Assembly (NCBI RefSeq): GCF_034140825.1
Contig: NC_089035.1
Span: 3,369,001-3,433,000 of the forward strand
Reading direction: 5' to 3'
DNA length: 64,000 nt
Source of the DNA: Oryza sativa Japonica Group
Lineage: Eukaryota; Streptophyta; Magnoliopsida; Poales; Poaceae
Shown here: piece after piece, positions 1 through 12,011 of the stretch
Layout of the letters: every line of letters begins with the position of its first letter
How positions within the stretch are numbered: position 1 is the stretch's first letter
Notes under the pieces: generated by a model
Database searches by the model: none
What the model was told of the DNA's origin: nothing
Seen by the model: the letters and a program-made list of their open reading frames with translations, nothing else
Position numbers and translations under genes: made by a program

Positions 1-995
1 AATGTCAACAAACAACTCTAACATCTCTTGTTCGTCTAGAGACTGCTGGGTGTATGATTTCAGGTGGACTGGTTTTGACGTCCACAGAGAAATTGGCACA
101 CGGTAATTTGCAAAGATGGAGAAGGTGACAAAGGAGGGCTGGGTGGGAGGGGTTTTGACAACTGATAGGTTCACCGATGGCTGTGATGATTCTGATGCTG
201 ATGGTGTGGGGCAGATGCAAAGGGACATGGCGTTGGAGCGCCATTGGGAGAACGGAGGCAGGTTGGTGATCCAACCCCATACATCAAGAGGTAAGCTGTG
301 AGCCATTACGTTGTTGAAAACTTGAGCTTGTTTTGCAATGTGGGAGTATCCCAGTATTGGTGTGGTTTTATAGATGGAAGAGATGATGGTTCCTCAGATA
401 AAATTTTGGCTCATCCATGACTGAGTCTAATGAAGCACGGCATAATTTTTGGTAAAGCGGATTCTTGGTTGTTAGAAGAGGAAATCAAGTCATTGAGCTG
501 AGGAATCTTTGTTGTTAATTGGAGTTTGAAGAATCTTCATTTGTGCTTTGCACAGGTGCTAAAGCCAAAAGTTAACTGCTATACGGTAATATGATATATC
601 AAACCCAAGTTGGTTGGCTAATGTTGTAGTGAAGAGAATATAACGTGGCTCTAAACAGGAAAGCTGGAAAGAACGATATGGTTGGGTGGAATGGATTAGT
701 TTGGATGGATTCTGGATAACTCGGTTCAATAAGGGCCTAACGACACCAAATTTGTGACTTGAAGGTTAGCTTGTGTGTCGACTGGGAATTGGAACCTGAT
801 GCATCTCACTCTTTGCTTCCGTTCCGTCAAGCTTCAAGATTTACCTCTCAATCGAGTATTGCTTTATACTTGTCTCAGTTGTCTGATCTTATTGAGAATT
901 GTAGGATCCAAGCTCGTGCATCTCGGAGCCAGCATTTGGCAACAGGAAAAATGGCTCTAATGAACCCAGAAATGCAGAAAAGCGGTTCGCGTCAT
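1..995. other. No gene recognised at left edge
   Basis: Short open frames on both strands have no recognisable domain, no convincing splice context and no promoter signal. The stretch reads as intergenic DNA or as an intron of something outside the window. I see no terminal repeats in it. Confidence 0.5.
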
Positions 996-1340
996 GGTCC
1001 TGTTTCTTTCAGCTTGGGATTATTATAATCCAGATTATTAGGAGTAAGCTGAAAGAATCAGACAACTTATTGAAGTAGCTTATTATAATCTGGAGCCCAG
1101 CTTATTATAATCCGATAAGCTCATTTAGGTGAGCTTTTTCTAGATTATTGGGTGAAAAATTACCCACCATATGCCACCCCACTCCCTCATTATACTTGCA
1201 AACTCAATAATCTAGGCTCTAATAATCTAGGAAAGAAACAACTATCAGCTTATTCTACTATAGATTATAACAATCTAGTTTATAGTAATCTGACTCAATA
1301 ATCTAGATTATAATAATTTCAAGCTGAAAGAAACAGGGCC
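996..1340. mobile_element. Tourist-like MITE (GGCCCTGTTT termini)
   Basis: The ends are inverted repeats: the left end reads GGTCCTGTTTCTTTCAGCTT and the right end is its near complement, with many copies of the motif TAATCTAGATTA inside. The same family occurs at 22746-23045, where a TTA target duplication is intact. Here the flanking trinucleotides (CAT and TAT) no longer match, so this copy is older or its edge has decayed. There is no coding capacity. The PIF/Harbinger (Tourist) assignment follows the TTA duplication of the sister copy. Confidence 0.75.
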
Positions 1341-2124
1341 TATAGTTAGAGAGAATCCTCCACCTGAATTTCGTGTACTACCTGCCTCTGAAATCTCGTA
1401 CACGCAGCTTGTCCTTCAAGCTCGAGCAAAACCTTTGCTCCTGTGCTAGTACTAGGCAGTTAGGCAGACCTGCAGCTGCAGGTTAGGATATGAGAGGTTA
1501 GGCTCATATTCGTTGCTTAGCATCGTTGCACTGCATTCCACACCAACACACGAACACTGCATTGTTCCACAGTCCAGATTCCCCACGAACTGATCTGCCT
1601 CTGACTAGTACACGGCGCAAAGGAGAATTCAGCACCGCCAACAGTAGCAGTAATTCACTGGATTACTGGCGAAATTGTTGCAGCTATTATTCCCGCCTGC
1701 TCCCAGCAAGCAGAACCTGAAAAGTTGCTTCAAAAAAAAAATCAAAAATTATACCAGCTTCCAAGCCTCCCATATGTACTGCTATCACCAGCTAAAGTTT
1801 GTTCATTCGAACTTCTCTAAGTAACTAGTGTCCTGTAGACAGTTCAGTTTGCTCCGCTACAATCAGGTGACAACCAACAACACCTATCTTCAGTGAGAAA
1901 CAACAACGGGCAGAGTTAACGCATACCAGAACTCGCTACGGTGTTGTTTCTAAAATGTAAAAACCGTATGACTGGGATGCACAGAATGGATGGGCCGTCA
2001 GGCGTCAGTGCTCAGCAATGAGCGGCAATATTTCGCTTGAGAGAAGGTAATACTGTGAGGCGGGGTTGGGGACTGGTGCTGTACAAAACCGGCCCGGGGG
2101 TTCATCTGCACTTCTGCAATCCTG
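1341..2124. other. 3' flank of the DCD-kelch gene
   Basis: Non-coding. It should contain the 3' UTR and polyadenylation region of the minus-strand gene whose stop codon is at 2125-2127. No other gene or repeat is evident. Confidence 0.4.
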
Positions 2125-5100
2125 TCAAATGGCAACGGCGCATGCGAAAGCTCTCTTCCCGAATGCCTTGGAACCAGAGATGGACCAGCCTTGGCCCTCC
2201 TTGTAAACCTCAACCTGTGAAATAAAAAACAAAACAAAATAAAACGAGAGAAGGATGTGAGAGTTCGGCGAGTTGAAGCAACAGCAATGGATGATGGAGA
2301 GAGTGATCTTGGGAAAGAACTCACAGTTTCAACGTATTCTTCACTGCTTTGGATACCACCAATGAGGTATGCGTTGCCGTCCAATGTAACCGCACATCCG
2401 TGTGCTCTTGGGACGCTGAGTGGGCTCCCCCTTCTCCATGAGTTGGCACGGGTGTCAAAAATCTCTACGCTGGAAAACGTGGTATTTCTATTCAGGCCAC
2501 CCAGAGCATGTCTGAAAATGAAATTCCCATGTTGGATGTTAAGTCGTATATTATCAGGTTTATATCGAGACGTCAAATAAAAGATAGTGATATAAGGCTA
2601 ATAGTAGCATCTAACTGCCAGGTGGAATCTGTGTGTGTGTTTTTTTGAAATCACATGACCTCTCTGTTGATTACACACACAGATAAAGCGAGCGAAACTC
2701 ACAGTGAATCCCCCAAGACAACTACTGAATGGGATCCTCTTCTTGTCCGCATACGTGGAAGTTGGGTCCAGAAGCCTTCCCTTGGATCATACCTTTCTGC
2801 TGACCTGTGCATATGAGGATCAATCATTCAATAGGAAGGTCTCAGAATCAAAATCAAGTAAAGCATGGAGAGAATGGTGAGGGTGGATCGTAACTGTAAG
2901 TACATGTTGCCATCATAACCACCAATTACATAGAGAACGCCATTTAATTCAGCCGCAGCAGGAGCACATCGCTGGAACAATAAAATACATGTTGGTGAGG
3001 TGGGTATATTGGTCAAAAATAAAAATACATTAAAAATATGGGATAATATTTCATGCAAGGTGAACTGGAAAGTTACAATGTATATGCCTCATAAATCCCA
3101 TGAAATTACATGAATTGCAATTTGCATTCCATAATTTGAAATAGCCTGAATTTGAAAAATATTTATTGCCTATTCAAGTGCTCAAAATGTAGCTTAGATT
3201 AGATTTGCAAATGGTCCAACCAACCCTGTAAGACTAGTGCTCAAGCGAATGTCCAACTCACAGTCAGCTTGCCCACTACTGCTCAAACAGCTATCTAAAT
3301 TCTAAATCACTCAGCATAGTTCACCACGAGAACAAACTTTTTTACTGATTTACGACACGTAAGAAATGATTGAAATAATAGTAGAAACTGTTCTGTGAGC
3401 AGCACTATTCATCTTGTAAAAGATTAAGAACCCAAAGATGTAAGTGATTATAGGAAATGCAGTTCAAACAGCCTCTCTTCACAACATGTTTTTTTCCTGG
3501 GCCATCTAATAAATCTTGAGCCTTATCAAGAAAATCACAGTGAGAACATAGCGAAGACCAGGACCCTATTAAATTGGCCAAAAAGGCTGGTACATTCTAC
3601 TCTATACAAGTGTTATAAGGGAGTAGAAGTAGAACCATACAGGTTGCTGCATGGACAAACTGTATATCCATTTCCCCACTGCTGGATCAAACATCTCTAC
3701 TTCTGAAAAAGACTGAGACCCATCACCCCCACCAATAGCAAATATTTTACCATTCAAGGTAGCTCCAGCAAGATGCCCTTTCTCATGATTCAAGCAGGGC
3801 AATCCTATCCACTTATTGGCTCCCCTGTTGTAGCACTCCACTGCAATAAAACAAATGCAGATGGTCAACAGCTTGCTTATATAGAGCACTACGTTTGGCA
3901 TATTGAAGAATGTTTACCTGTGTTGTACCACAAACTGCGAATGCCATTCCAACCACCAAAAATGAAGACATGGTCCTTTAATGTGGCAACAGCCGCATAT
4001 GCACGGGCTGAGCTCATTGGCATTAGAGTTTCTAGTATGTCCGTTGCAGGGCAATATGAATCAAGGGATGACAGCCAGTTAATGCCATTATGGCCACCTG
4101 TTAGGAGTATTGATGGCCCTTCTACATCATCATTTGTTACACCGAAGAGTGGTGCTGAAGAGCTATGCGATTTCTCAAGCTGCTGTTCCAGATGTTCAAC
4201 TTTTCTTTCCATAACCTTTACCAATTTCTTCAACAACAAAATTTCTTGATCTGAATCAACCTAGAACGTTCAAACCATAATCAAGATCGGAGTTTGCACA
4301 CTTGAACAGCGTAATTAACTCAATATCAAACACATATATACTAGTTTGGTTTTCCGGTTAAAATTTGAACATGGTTTAAAACCCACAAAACCAGACATAC
4401 TGACAAGAGATAAAACCAATTAGGAAAACGGGTTCATCTATTTATACCTTTTCTTCTTTAAAAGAGAAGATCCTACTGATTTTAAGCAAGAAGAAAAGTA
4501 CCTTCATCTTTTCCATTTCTTCGGTCTTCTTGGATAAATCATTGATAATTTGATACAGCTACAGACAAATGCCAAAAAGCAGGCCATAAACATCGCACCA
4601 AAATATATAAGTTGTAGCACTGAAATATGGTGCGTAAGGGAAAATGGTAATAAGGGATGGAATAGCTTAAGGCACCTCAGCATATTCATGGCATTGCACA
4701 AAGGATGTATCTTTCAATGATGTGTCACATTGAGATGTGGCATTAAATGAATCTTTGGGGAGAGTAGCAGCAAACCGTGTATCTTGACGTATGCTTTGAG
4801 CTGAAGTAGAAACAGGAGCATCCTCCAAGAAATTGGCTTCCTTCTGTTGTAAAGAAGACAGCTCTTGCAGCTTTACTGGTAAATCCATTTTAGCATGCTG
4901 GTCATCATCCACAGATTCTTTATCTTCCTTGATCAAACCAGCAACCAGGTCATCACAGCCAGAAGCATCTTTGTTAAGGTTGCTCCTTGATGTTGTACTT
5001 GTGCTAGCAAGGTCGACTTCTACATCAGGCAAGGTATGAGGAACAATATCATGTGAGTGTGATGAAACATTGAACTGATCCACATCCTTCACATTGGATT

Positions 5101-5962
5101 CACTCTTCACTTTATCAGAAACAACAGGTGCTTTTGCTGTAAGAAATGGCAGAGGTCGATTCCATGGATTTGGAACAGTATGAGCGGTAGCAGGAGGTTT
5201 TGGAATACTAAGTTTGTTTTGATTAGCGCGAACAGGAGCAGGTAGAAACAAAGAAATCAAATCTCTTGTTTGTCGATGGTCTAGCTCAAAACGGAAGTGG
5301 CTAGGTTTATCCTTGCGATAATTGTTTATGATTACACTTTTGTATTTGCTTTCTGGAAGTGGAGGGCACTCTGTCCTGGTAGAGAAGCGGACCTGAAGAA
5401 CACAAATACTCACAATGCTTATGAAACTATAACCAGAACAAAGACCAGTATATGTTGTTTCTATTATACCTGTGCAGGAAATGGTGTTGTCTTTGCATTT
5501 GTCTTTGCATCATTAGACTGTTCAGACATCCAAGCAAATCGGTCGATATTAAGCTGGCCAGTGCTTGTAGCCTTGAAAATGCCATGCAATTGTCTGTTAC
5601 TATAATTGAACAGAAAGAGAGGCAAGCCAGGTTTAACATTCTTCACATACAAGATATTGCGTTGAGGCAAACCTATCAAACAAAAGGCAAACGAATGGAT
5701 TCCCAATTAAACGAGAAGTTCAAAAGAATGTTGATTAGCAATGTCAATGTTCTTGAATAAAAGTAATCACACGCGTATGGATTTTACATATCATTTAGAT
5801 GAAATTAGGACAGGCGAAAAGGGACTTTTACTAACCAAATAACTGTTTAGTGAAGCATTCATCGAATGTGTTGTTATTGCAACAAAAGACCACCCCTCCT
5901 AGCTCCTTTTCCGGGAGCTCACGGAACTCGTTCTCGGTCTGAGTCTTCTTTCCAGCACCCAT
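2125..5962 (-). CDS. DCD domain plus kelch-repeat protein, 10 coding exons
   Basis: Coding exons on the minus strand, 5' to 3': 5836-5962, 5470-5672, 4676-5392, 4502-4558, 3918-4260, 3641-3840, 2904-2971, 2703-2804, 2325-2511, 2125-2214. All introns are GT-AG and the phases match, giving 697 residues. The start follows a likely splice acceptor directly (CTCGAAG then ATG). Residues about 20-150 form a DCD (development and cell death) domain, with FCCNNNTFDECF, then GLPQRNILYV and PGLPLFLFNY. A low-complexity acidic linker follows, then a coiled coil around 350-405, and then about six kelch repeats with GG doublets and W/Y positions (IFGGWNG, IGGYDG, LGGLNR, IGGIQS). DCD-kelch proteins are known in plants, where the DCD domain occurs in stress- and cell-death-linked proteins. 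The molecular role of this one is not shown. No defects are seen. Confidence 0.93.
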
Positions 5963-7325
5963 TCTTCGAGAAATTATCAACATTATGCAAAACACAAACA
6001 TAAGTGACATTATCTAAAAGAAACAAACATAAGTGAGCATGTAGGTATACTGCAGTAGCAAACTAGCAATATCATGTACAGATAAGTTGTCACAACAAAC
6101 AGCACAGGGTATTATTCCTTTGTTGGAGGATTGTAATTCTGGTAAGTTTACTTGAGTAGTACCAACAGGGAGCGGTTTTCCACTAAAAAAAGATGGGGGA
6201 GATGGATTGGGTCAAAACACTAGCAAAAAACAAAAACAAAAACAAAACAAAATATTACCCCCAAAAACCCCACGCATGCCAACATTTTAATCTTACAGCC
6301 TCACAAGTTACAACTCAAACACATCGCTACATGCAGTAAACCACTCTGTAATCTGAATCTACCCCATCCACCTGCTCTCTCACAAGCCAAATCTACCACA
6401 ACGCACGAGCAGCACAAGTAAAAACGTCGATCAAGTTAACGAAGCTACCATAAGCTTCACAATATCTGCCACATTAAAACCATCAGAGTTCGAAAGCGTT
6501 CACCTCTGACGACGGATCGCAGTTCTCCCATGCTTCTCGCAATATAGGATTAAAATCCAACAGCTAAAATCTCGCCCCCATAAACCCAACCCTGGGCTCT
6601 AGAATTCCCCCAAAACACAGCGATTCACCTCTAAAAACTGGCATAAATCACCAGAAAAACCGCAGACATCAACTGTAACGGTAAATAAAGCGCTAAACCA
6701 TTCAAACACGCGGCGGCACCAGCCCACGAACTGCTAAAATCGCTAAACAAACACGCGCACAGAAGCTACGCCTAAATCCAGCGAAAACCTCGAGCTGCAA
6801 TTCCGCACATGCAAAACCTTTGCGCACTCGAAGCCCCATTCCCCATTTCCCCCCAAACTCCACAGATTCCAATTCAAAACCACTTGAACAAACTCAACCC
6901 CATCCAGCATTTCGACCCATCACCATGGCATCAATCCCCCAAACGGCACAGCATTCCCCGCCATTCCAGCGAACAATCCACCACCACGCGAGCCCCTCTC
7001 CCATCACCCCAGAAATCCCCGACCACCTCGAGCCACAAAACCCCACCAAAACCCCCACCGAAACAGGAAAGGTAGAGAGAGAGAGAGAGAGAGAGAGAAA
7101 ATCCAGCACCAATCGCGACCAAATCGAGGCGCGGCCGCGCGGGAGGGGATCGCTCGCTCGCTCACCTGCTCGGGTGCTACGAAACCCGCGGGATCGATCG
7201 ATCGATCAGCGGTTGCCGCCGATGGAGCCGCCTCGACGCGCAGCAGCAGCAAGCATCGATCAACCAGTTCACCACCTCTGCGTGTGTTGGTGCGGCGCGG
7301 GGTGCGAGTGGATGGGTGGGCGTAG
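5963..7325 (-). other. 5' UTR exon and long leader intron of the DCD-kelch gene
   Basis: On the minus strand a good donor (GAGCAG then GTGAGC) ends a non-coding exon at 7166. The acceptor just before the ATG at 5962 closes an intron of about 1.2 kb (5963-7165). A leader intron fits the otherwise long gap between the TATA box at 7351 and the start codon. The intron is AT-rich towards the gene and C-rich near the promoter. Plus-strand frames here are shadows. Confidence 0.6.
7074..7098. repeat. (GA)n microsatellite in the leader intron
   Basis: About 12 GA units lie just downstream of the donor site of the DCD-kelch leader intron. On the transcribed strand this is a CT tract. Confidence 0.85.
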
Positions 7326-7350
7326 CGCGTGTCGTGGCAAGGGGGGCGAC

Positions 7351-7360
7351 GTTTATATAG
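7351..7360 (-). promoter_or_regulatory. TATA box of the DCD-kelch gene
   Basis: The minus strand reads CTATATAAAC. It lies about 30 bp upstream of a plausible transcription start near 7325 and upstream of the non-coding first exon. Confidence 0.6.
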
Positions 7361-9034
7361 CGGCGGGTGGTCGGGTTCACCGCGAGCTCACGAGAAGAAG
7401 CCGCCTGCGTGTGTCGCTGGTAGGTGGGGCCACACCGGGGACGGGGTCGTGGTAAGAGTCACGGGTGGTCAGCGGAACCGACCAGTGCACCACATAACTA
7501 CAGTGTGTACGGCTCGCCTGTGTCAGTTCGAACTTTTGAGTTTTTAACGGCTCAAGTCTACTTCCCTCAATCACTCGTTTCTTTTTTATTATTATTTTTC
7601 CAGCGAGCGACCTCTCACCACTTAATGCGATCTTATCCTCTCGCTGTCTCGCACTCTCGCATCGACTTCTCCGTCATCCCTCTCGCCTCAACTCCTCCAT
7701 CGCCACCACCCCCCCTCCCCGTCCCTCATGCAATCCCCAATCCTAGTATCCCACTCTCCCTCACCTATCTCCTCTCCTCTCCAACGCGGGAGTGGCGCGG
7801 CAGGCGCGCGTTGATTCACCGGTCGTCGCCGCCGTGGAGATCACAATGCAGCTGGCTAGCATGACCGGACGCAATGGACAGGCGGCGGAAGCGGATGTCG
7901 ATGCGCATCAAGCAAAGGCAAGTGGATGAGAACGAGGAGGTTGCAGGCGAAGTCCTGGTTGGGCGCTCGGCGCCGACGGCGTCTACTCCCTCACCGAGGA
8001 GCAACATGCAGGTGGCTACAACTTTGACGCGGGCATCCCGGTGGTGGCTTTGTGCTCGACTCCGAGGAGCACGCCTGTGGCGGTGTCCTCGACGGCGGCT
8101 TCGTCTTTCTCTTCGCCTCCCCCCACCCTCCAACGGCGGTTTTGTTTTGTGTGTGGCGAATGAAATAAATGAGGGTAAATCAGTCATTTGCACTGGATAC
8201 TAATTTTGGTGAGAAACCTCAAAACAACACGTTTTATGGGAAGTAAAACGGCACTGGATACTAATGAGGAAGTAAATCAACTTGAAGAGTTCAAATTTAT
8301 TCCAAAATAAATCAACTTCTACCTTCTTATACTTACCACTAATCCGCAAAATGAGAAATTTTATTACTTTAATACCCTTACCTACCAATTATTCAATACA
8401 ATATTCACATTAATTAAGGGCATCGTGGTCTTTTGTTTCTCTTCTTAAAAACTCCTTGAGAAGCTAGGGTTTGAGTTATTTAGGGACAGAGGAAGAGTAT
8501 GCTCTATCTCTAAATATAAAGTATTTTGATTAGATGTGACGTATTCTAGTACTATAAAGCTAGATATGAACATGTCTAGATTTGTAGTTCTAGGAGTATT
8601 TTGAATGGATTTACCTCGTGTACACAATGAATATGAATTATTTGCTCATTGGCAATTCGGAGATGTAAACCATTTTTTTTATTACAAAACTTCCTTGCTG
8701 GTAATAAAAGATGAGAGATACGCTTAATTGAATAATTGCTCGCATGGTATATATTTGTTTAGATTGGAACACTACATTCACGTCCTGTGAATACGTCATT
8801 TGGTATACTCCCGTGACATATTCTCGTTCTCAATAAAATCCTATTGTAAACCTATTGGGTCGCCACTATTGCTTCTCCGCGCGCTACTCCATCGAGTGCT
8901 CGAGGCTAGTGCTAGGGAAAATACTGTAGAAGGATTTTTAGGACTTTACAGCCCGACAAAAAGTTTGACAAAGTTGACGGCTGACATGAAATAAAGTTGA
9001 CAGGTCTATGTTTTCTTTATTAACAGTGTATTGT
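7361..9034. other. Intergenic; possible decayed GC-rich coding fragment
   Basis: The part 7600-8190 is GC-rich and open in several frames on both strands. No frame shows a known domain, and frame choice is ambiguous. From 8200 to 9030 it is AT-rich with no feature I can support. Confidence 0.35.
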
Positions 9035-9182
9035 GGGTGTGTTTAGTTCCTCAGAAAAGTTGGAAGTTTAAAAAAAATTGAGATTTTGGAAAAAAAAAGT
9101 TGAAAGTTTATGTGTATAAGAAATTTTTTGATATGATATGATGTGATGGAAAGTTGAGAATAGGGAGAAACTAAACACGACC
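9035..9182. mobile_element. Small MITE with GTGTTTAGTT termini
   Basis: The left end GGGTGTGTTTAGTTCC and the right end GAAACTAAACACGACC are inverted repeats around an AT-rich core rich in AAGTT. It belongs to the same broad type as 57517-57665. Family name not asserted. Confidence 0.65.
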
Positions 9183-9443
9183 TGATATGATGAGGGACAT
9201 CGTGCTTACGAGTACGATGTCTCAGTTTTTTTTTCAAGGATATGGTTATTCAATTTTTTATCGTGGGATGGTTAAGAATTTTTTTTTATTCGTTGGATGT
9301 ATGAGAATGGATGAAATAAAAATAATAAATATTAATAACAAAATATGTTAATTATCACTAATTGAACCCTAATCTATACTAATAAATAACAACATTGACC
9401 AGTTATATCTAATCAAACATTAATAATGACATGTTAATTATTA

Positions 9444-9819
9444 CTCCCTCTGTTTTACAATGTAGTTTTTTAATAGATGACGCCGTTTACTTTTTTTCAC
9501 ATGTTTGACCATTCGTCTTATTCAAAAATTTTATACAAATGTATAAGATATAAATCACACTTAAAGTACTATGAGTGATAAAACAACTCATAACAAAATA
9601 AATTATAATTACGTATATTTTTTGAATAAGACGAATGGTCAAACATGTGAGAAAAAGTCAACGGCGTCATCTATTAAAAAACGGAGGTAGTAAGACTTTC
9701 TAGCATTGTCCACATTTATAGAAGTTAATGAATCTAGACACACATATATATCTAGATTCATTAACATCTATATGAATATGAGCAATGCTAGAAAGTCTTA
9801 CATTGTGAAACGGATGGAG
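9444..9819. mobile_element. Stowaway MITE, interrupted by a second Stowaway
   Basis: The left tip CTCCCTCTGTTTTACAATG and the right tip CATTGTGAAACGGATGGAG are complementary. The TA target duplication is at 9442-9443 and 9820-9821. The left arm stops at 9464 and resumes at 9691 with AGACTTTCTAGCATTG, which pairs with the right arm. The family is therefore the palindromic Stowaway also present at 57312-57457, with an insertion in its left arm. Confidence 0.88.
9465..9690. mobile_element. Inner Stowaway MITE nested in the one at 9444-9819
   Basis: The right end is AAAAAACGGAGGTAG and the left side starts inside the same motif (GTTTTTTAATAGATGACG), so about 8 bp of the left tip are missing. TA flanks it at 9463-9464 and 9691-9692. 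A complete copy of this subfamily lies at 57697-57930. Confidence 0.85.
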
Positions 9820-9821
9820 TA

Positions 9822-11266
9822 ATTAACAACCAAATATATTAATTATTGCTAATCGATTAATTTGAACATATACACTCATCCAGCACCTTTGTGAAATATT
9901 CCCTTTTCCGACCACCCTATCCATCATTGCACATCAACCAAACATGCATAAAAGTTCCATCAACATTTTTTATCCCAAAATATCCTTTCAACCAAACACA
10001 CATTATCGAAGACACCACGTTAAGAAACTAGCCTCGAGAGTGTATATCTCTTTGACAAAGGGACATAGGCTTCAGCTTGAAAATTAACCTAGTGAGCGGT
10101 AATAATAGTCCAGAAGTGTTATTGCCTTTTTTTAAAAAATAAATAAAAATTCGATCTGGTGAGAATATAACGATCTGTCGATCTCCTATGAAATTTGTAC
10201 GAAATTCATCTCGTTGAATTGTTCACAATGCGCACCGACAAACCAACTTGATCTGTGAGTGTCAAGTGTCAACTTCGAACGATAATTAACAGCCAGTACC
10301 GCGCGTAAATGCAAAGCAAACGGGAGTGAGCCCTACAGACTAGCGTGTTTCGCGAATTTGGAAGAACACGGCGATCAGTGATCACGAACCGCATCTATCG
10401 TAGACAGATAACGGATTTACCCAAAAACGGCATGAGTCGATCAGAGCCCCTGTGCACATGCCCGTGTCCCGTCTGAGGCCGTGAGTGAGTGAGACCTGTC
10501 AGGATGCCTCTACGACGAGGTGGTGGCTGGGTGCATTCACAGTCAGTAGCTCACCCACGAAAGCTACGGCACAACTAATCGTCAAAATTGTCATCGGTTG
10601 TCTTAGCTGACTGTATTGATCGTCGTCGTCGTCGTCTCAACATTAGAAAGAACTGATGTAAGTAGGCATGCAGCTAAGCGAAAACTTCACATGGTTCTTC
10701 ATACCGTTCGAGTATACAGCTAGGCCGGGACCGGAAGAACCATGTGTGAAGTTCTTACATGGCAGCTAAGCCGGCTTAGCCGAAAACTTCTGGTTGGATG
10801 CCATACTAAGTTTGTCATCATTTTCTATACTTTTGTTTCATACATGTATAAATTTTAGCTAATAAAAAAAGGTGAGTCACACCTTTAACTAGTAAAAGTA
10901 GGATTGCGCCACACTTTTTTGAACAGTTGACATTTTGGATTAAAAAACGAGAAAGAATCTTGTCATAAGAGTGACTATGAAACAAACAAGAGCTAAAAAG
11001 CTCTAATTGGAGCTTTTTGTAGCTGTACCTTCTCCCGAAACTTTTAAGAGCAAGTTTTATAGTGAGGTGGTTGTCACCTTTAATTTTATCCATTTTATCA
11101 ACTAATTAATCAAGATGTAGCATATAGAAAAGTTATTGTAAAAAATCATATTAATTCAATTTTTAAGTTATTTTCTAGCTAATGCTTAATAATCATATGG
11201 TAATAAATAGCCCTGTTTTCCGTGTCCAGAGAAAAGGTTTCCAACCTCTCCAACCGAACGTGGACT
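9822..11266. other. Intergenic, no gene seen
   Basis: AT-rich DNA with a short (CGT)n run near 10620-10635 and the hairpin listed separately. The minus-strand frame at 10818-11093 has no domain and lies in AT-rich DNA; I do not call it. Confidence 0.5.
10666..10792. repeat. Imperfect inverted repeat (hairpin)
   Basis: The arm at 10681-10700 (AAAACTTCACATGGTTCTTC) pairs with 10734-10756 with a small bulge, leaving a loop of about 33 nt. The motif GCAGCTAAG occurs on both sides (10669 and 10763). It could be a foldback element remnant or a small-RNA hairpin. Confidence 0.55.
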
Positions 11267-11502
11267 AAGGTGGTGTTCTTTTCTCTTGAAGATGAAAACT
11301 AAATTTTTTACGCAAAACGATGTGGTATTAATGTATGATTGATTGAGTTTTAATTATTATAAACTTAAAAGATAGATTAATATGATATTTTAGAGCAACT
11401 TTTATATAGAAAGTTTTTGTGTGAAACGTACCGTTTAGCAGCTTGAAAAACGTGCCATGAAAACCTTAATCTTCTTCCAACTCTTGGAAAAAAAACAGGA
11501 CC
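11267..11502. mobile_element. MITE with GGTGGTGTTCTTTTCTC terminus, copy A
   Basis: The left end GGTGGTGTTCTTTTCTC faces a right end of the CTTGGAAAAAAAACAGGACC type. The interior contains TAGATTAATATGATATTTTA and GAAACGTACCGTTTAGCAG. An inverted relative lies at 11656-11896. No coding capacity. Confidence 0.7.
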
Positions 11503-11655
11503 TAAACCCTGTTTGGGAGCTCTGCTAGCTGCAACCTCCGATAATCAGTTGCTATGTAATCCAGAAAATTATAGCTAGGTAACCTGGTTTCACCCGTTGA
11601 CTACCCAGCAAATTGCTTAATTTTGAGCTCCTTCCTCTATTAAAGAGAAAATCTT

Positions 11656-11896
11656 AGGGTCTATTCTTTTCTCCAATAAAAATTGGATAAAATTTTGAAT
11701 ACTTGTGACACACTTTCCAAACAGTCAAACGGTACGTTTCGTATGAAAACTTTCTATATGAAAGTTACTATAAAATACCAAATTAATCTATTTTTGTTAG
11801 TTTGTAATGATTAAAACTCAATTAATCATACGTAAATACCAACTTATTTTGAATAAAACACTTAATTTTTTTTCTTGAGAAAAGAACACCGCCTTA
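11656..11896. mobile_element. MITE copy B, inverted relative to copy A
   Basis: The right end GAGAAAAGAACACCGCC is the complement of the left end of copy A, and the interior shares the CGGTACGTTTCGTATGAAAA block in inverted sense. The two copies lie about 150 bp apart head to tail in opposite orientation. Confidence 0.7.
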
Positions 11897-12011
11897 CAGC
11901 TCCCGGAAAGGCACAACTGAGCTGACGAAATCTTCAGTTATCACGGGAATGACAATTCTGTTCCTGGGCCTGTTTTGAAATCGCGTGGCAATGACACTCA
12001 CTTCTTGCTGG

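Noticed and set aside
7816-8193. 125-codon minus-strand frame and overlapping plus-strand frames
   Set aside because: Both strands are open because of GC content; no domain, no splice or promoter context that decides between them.
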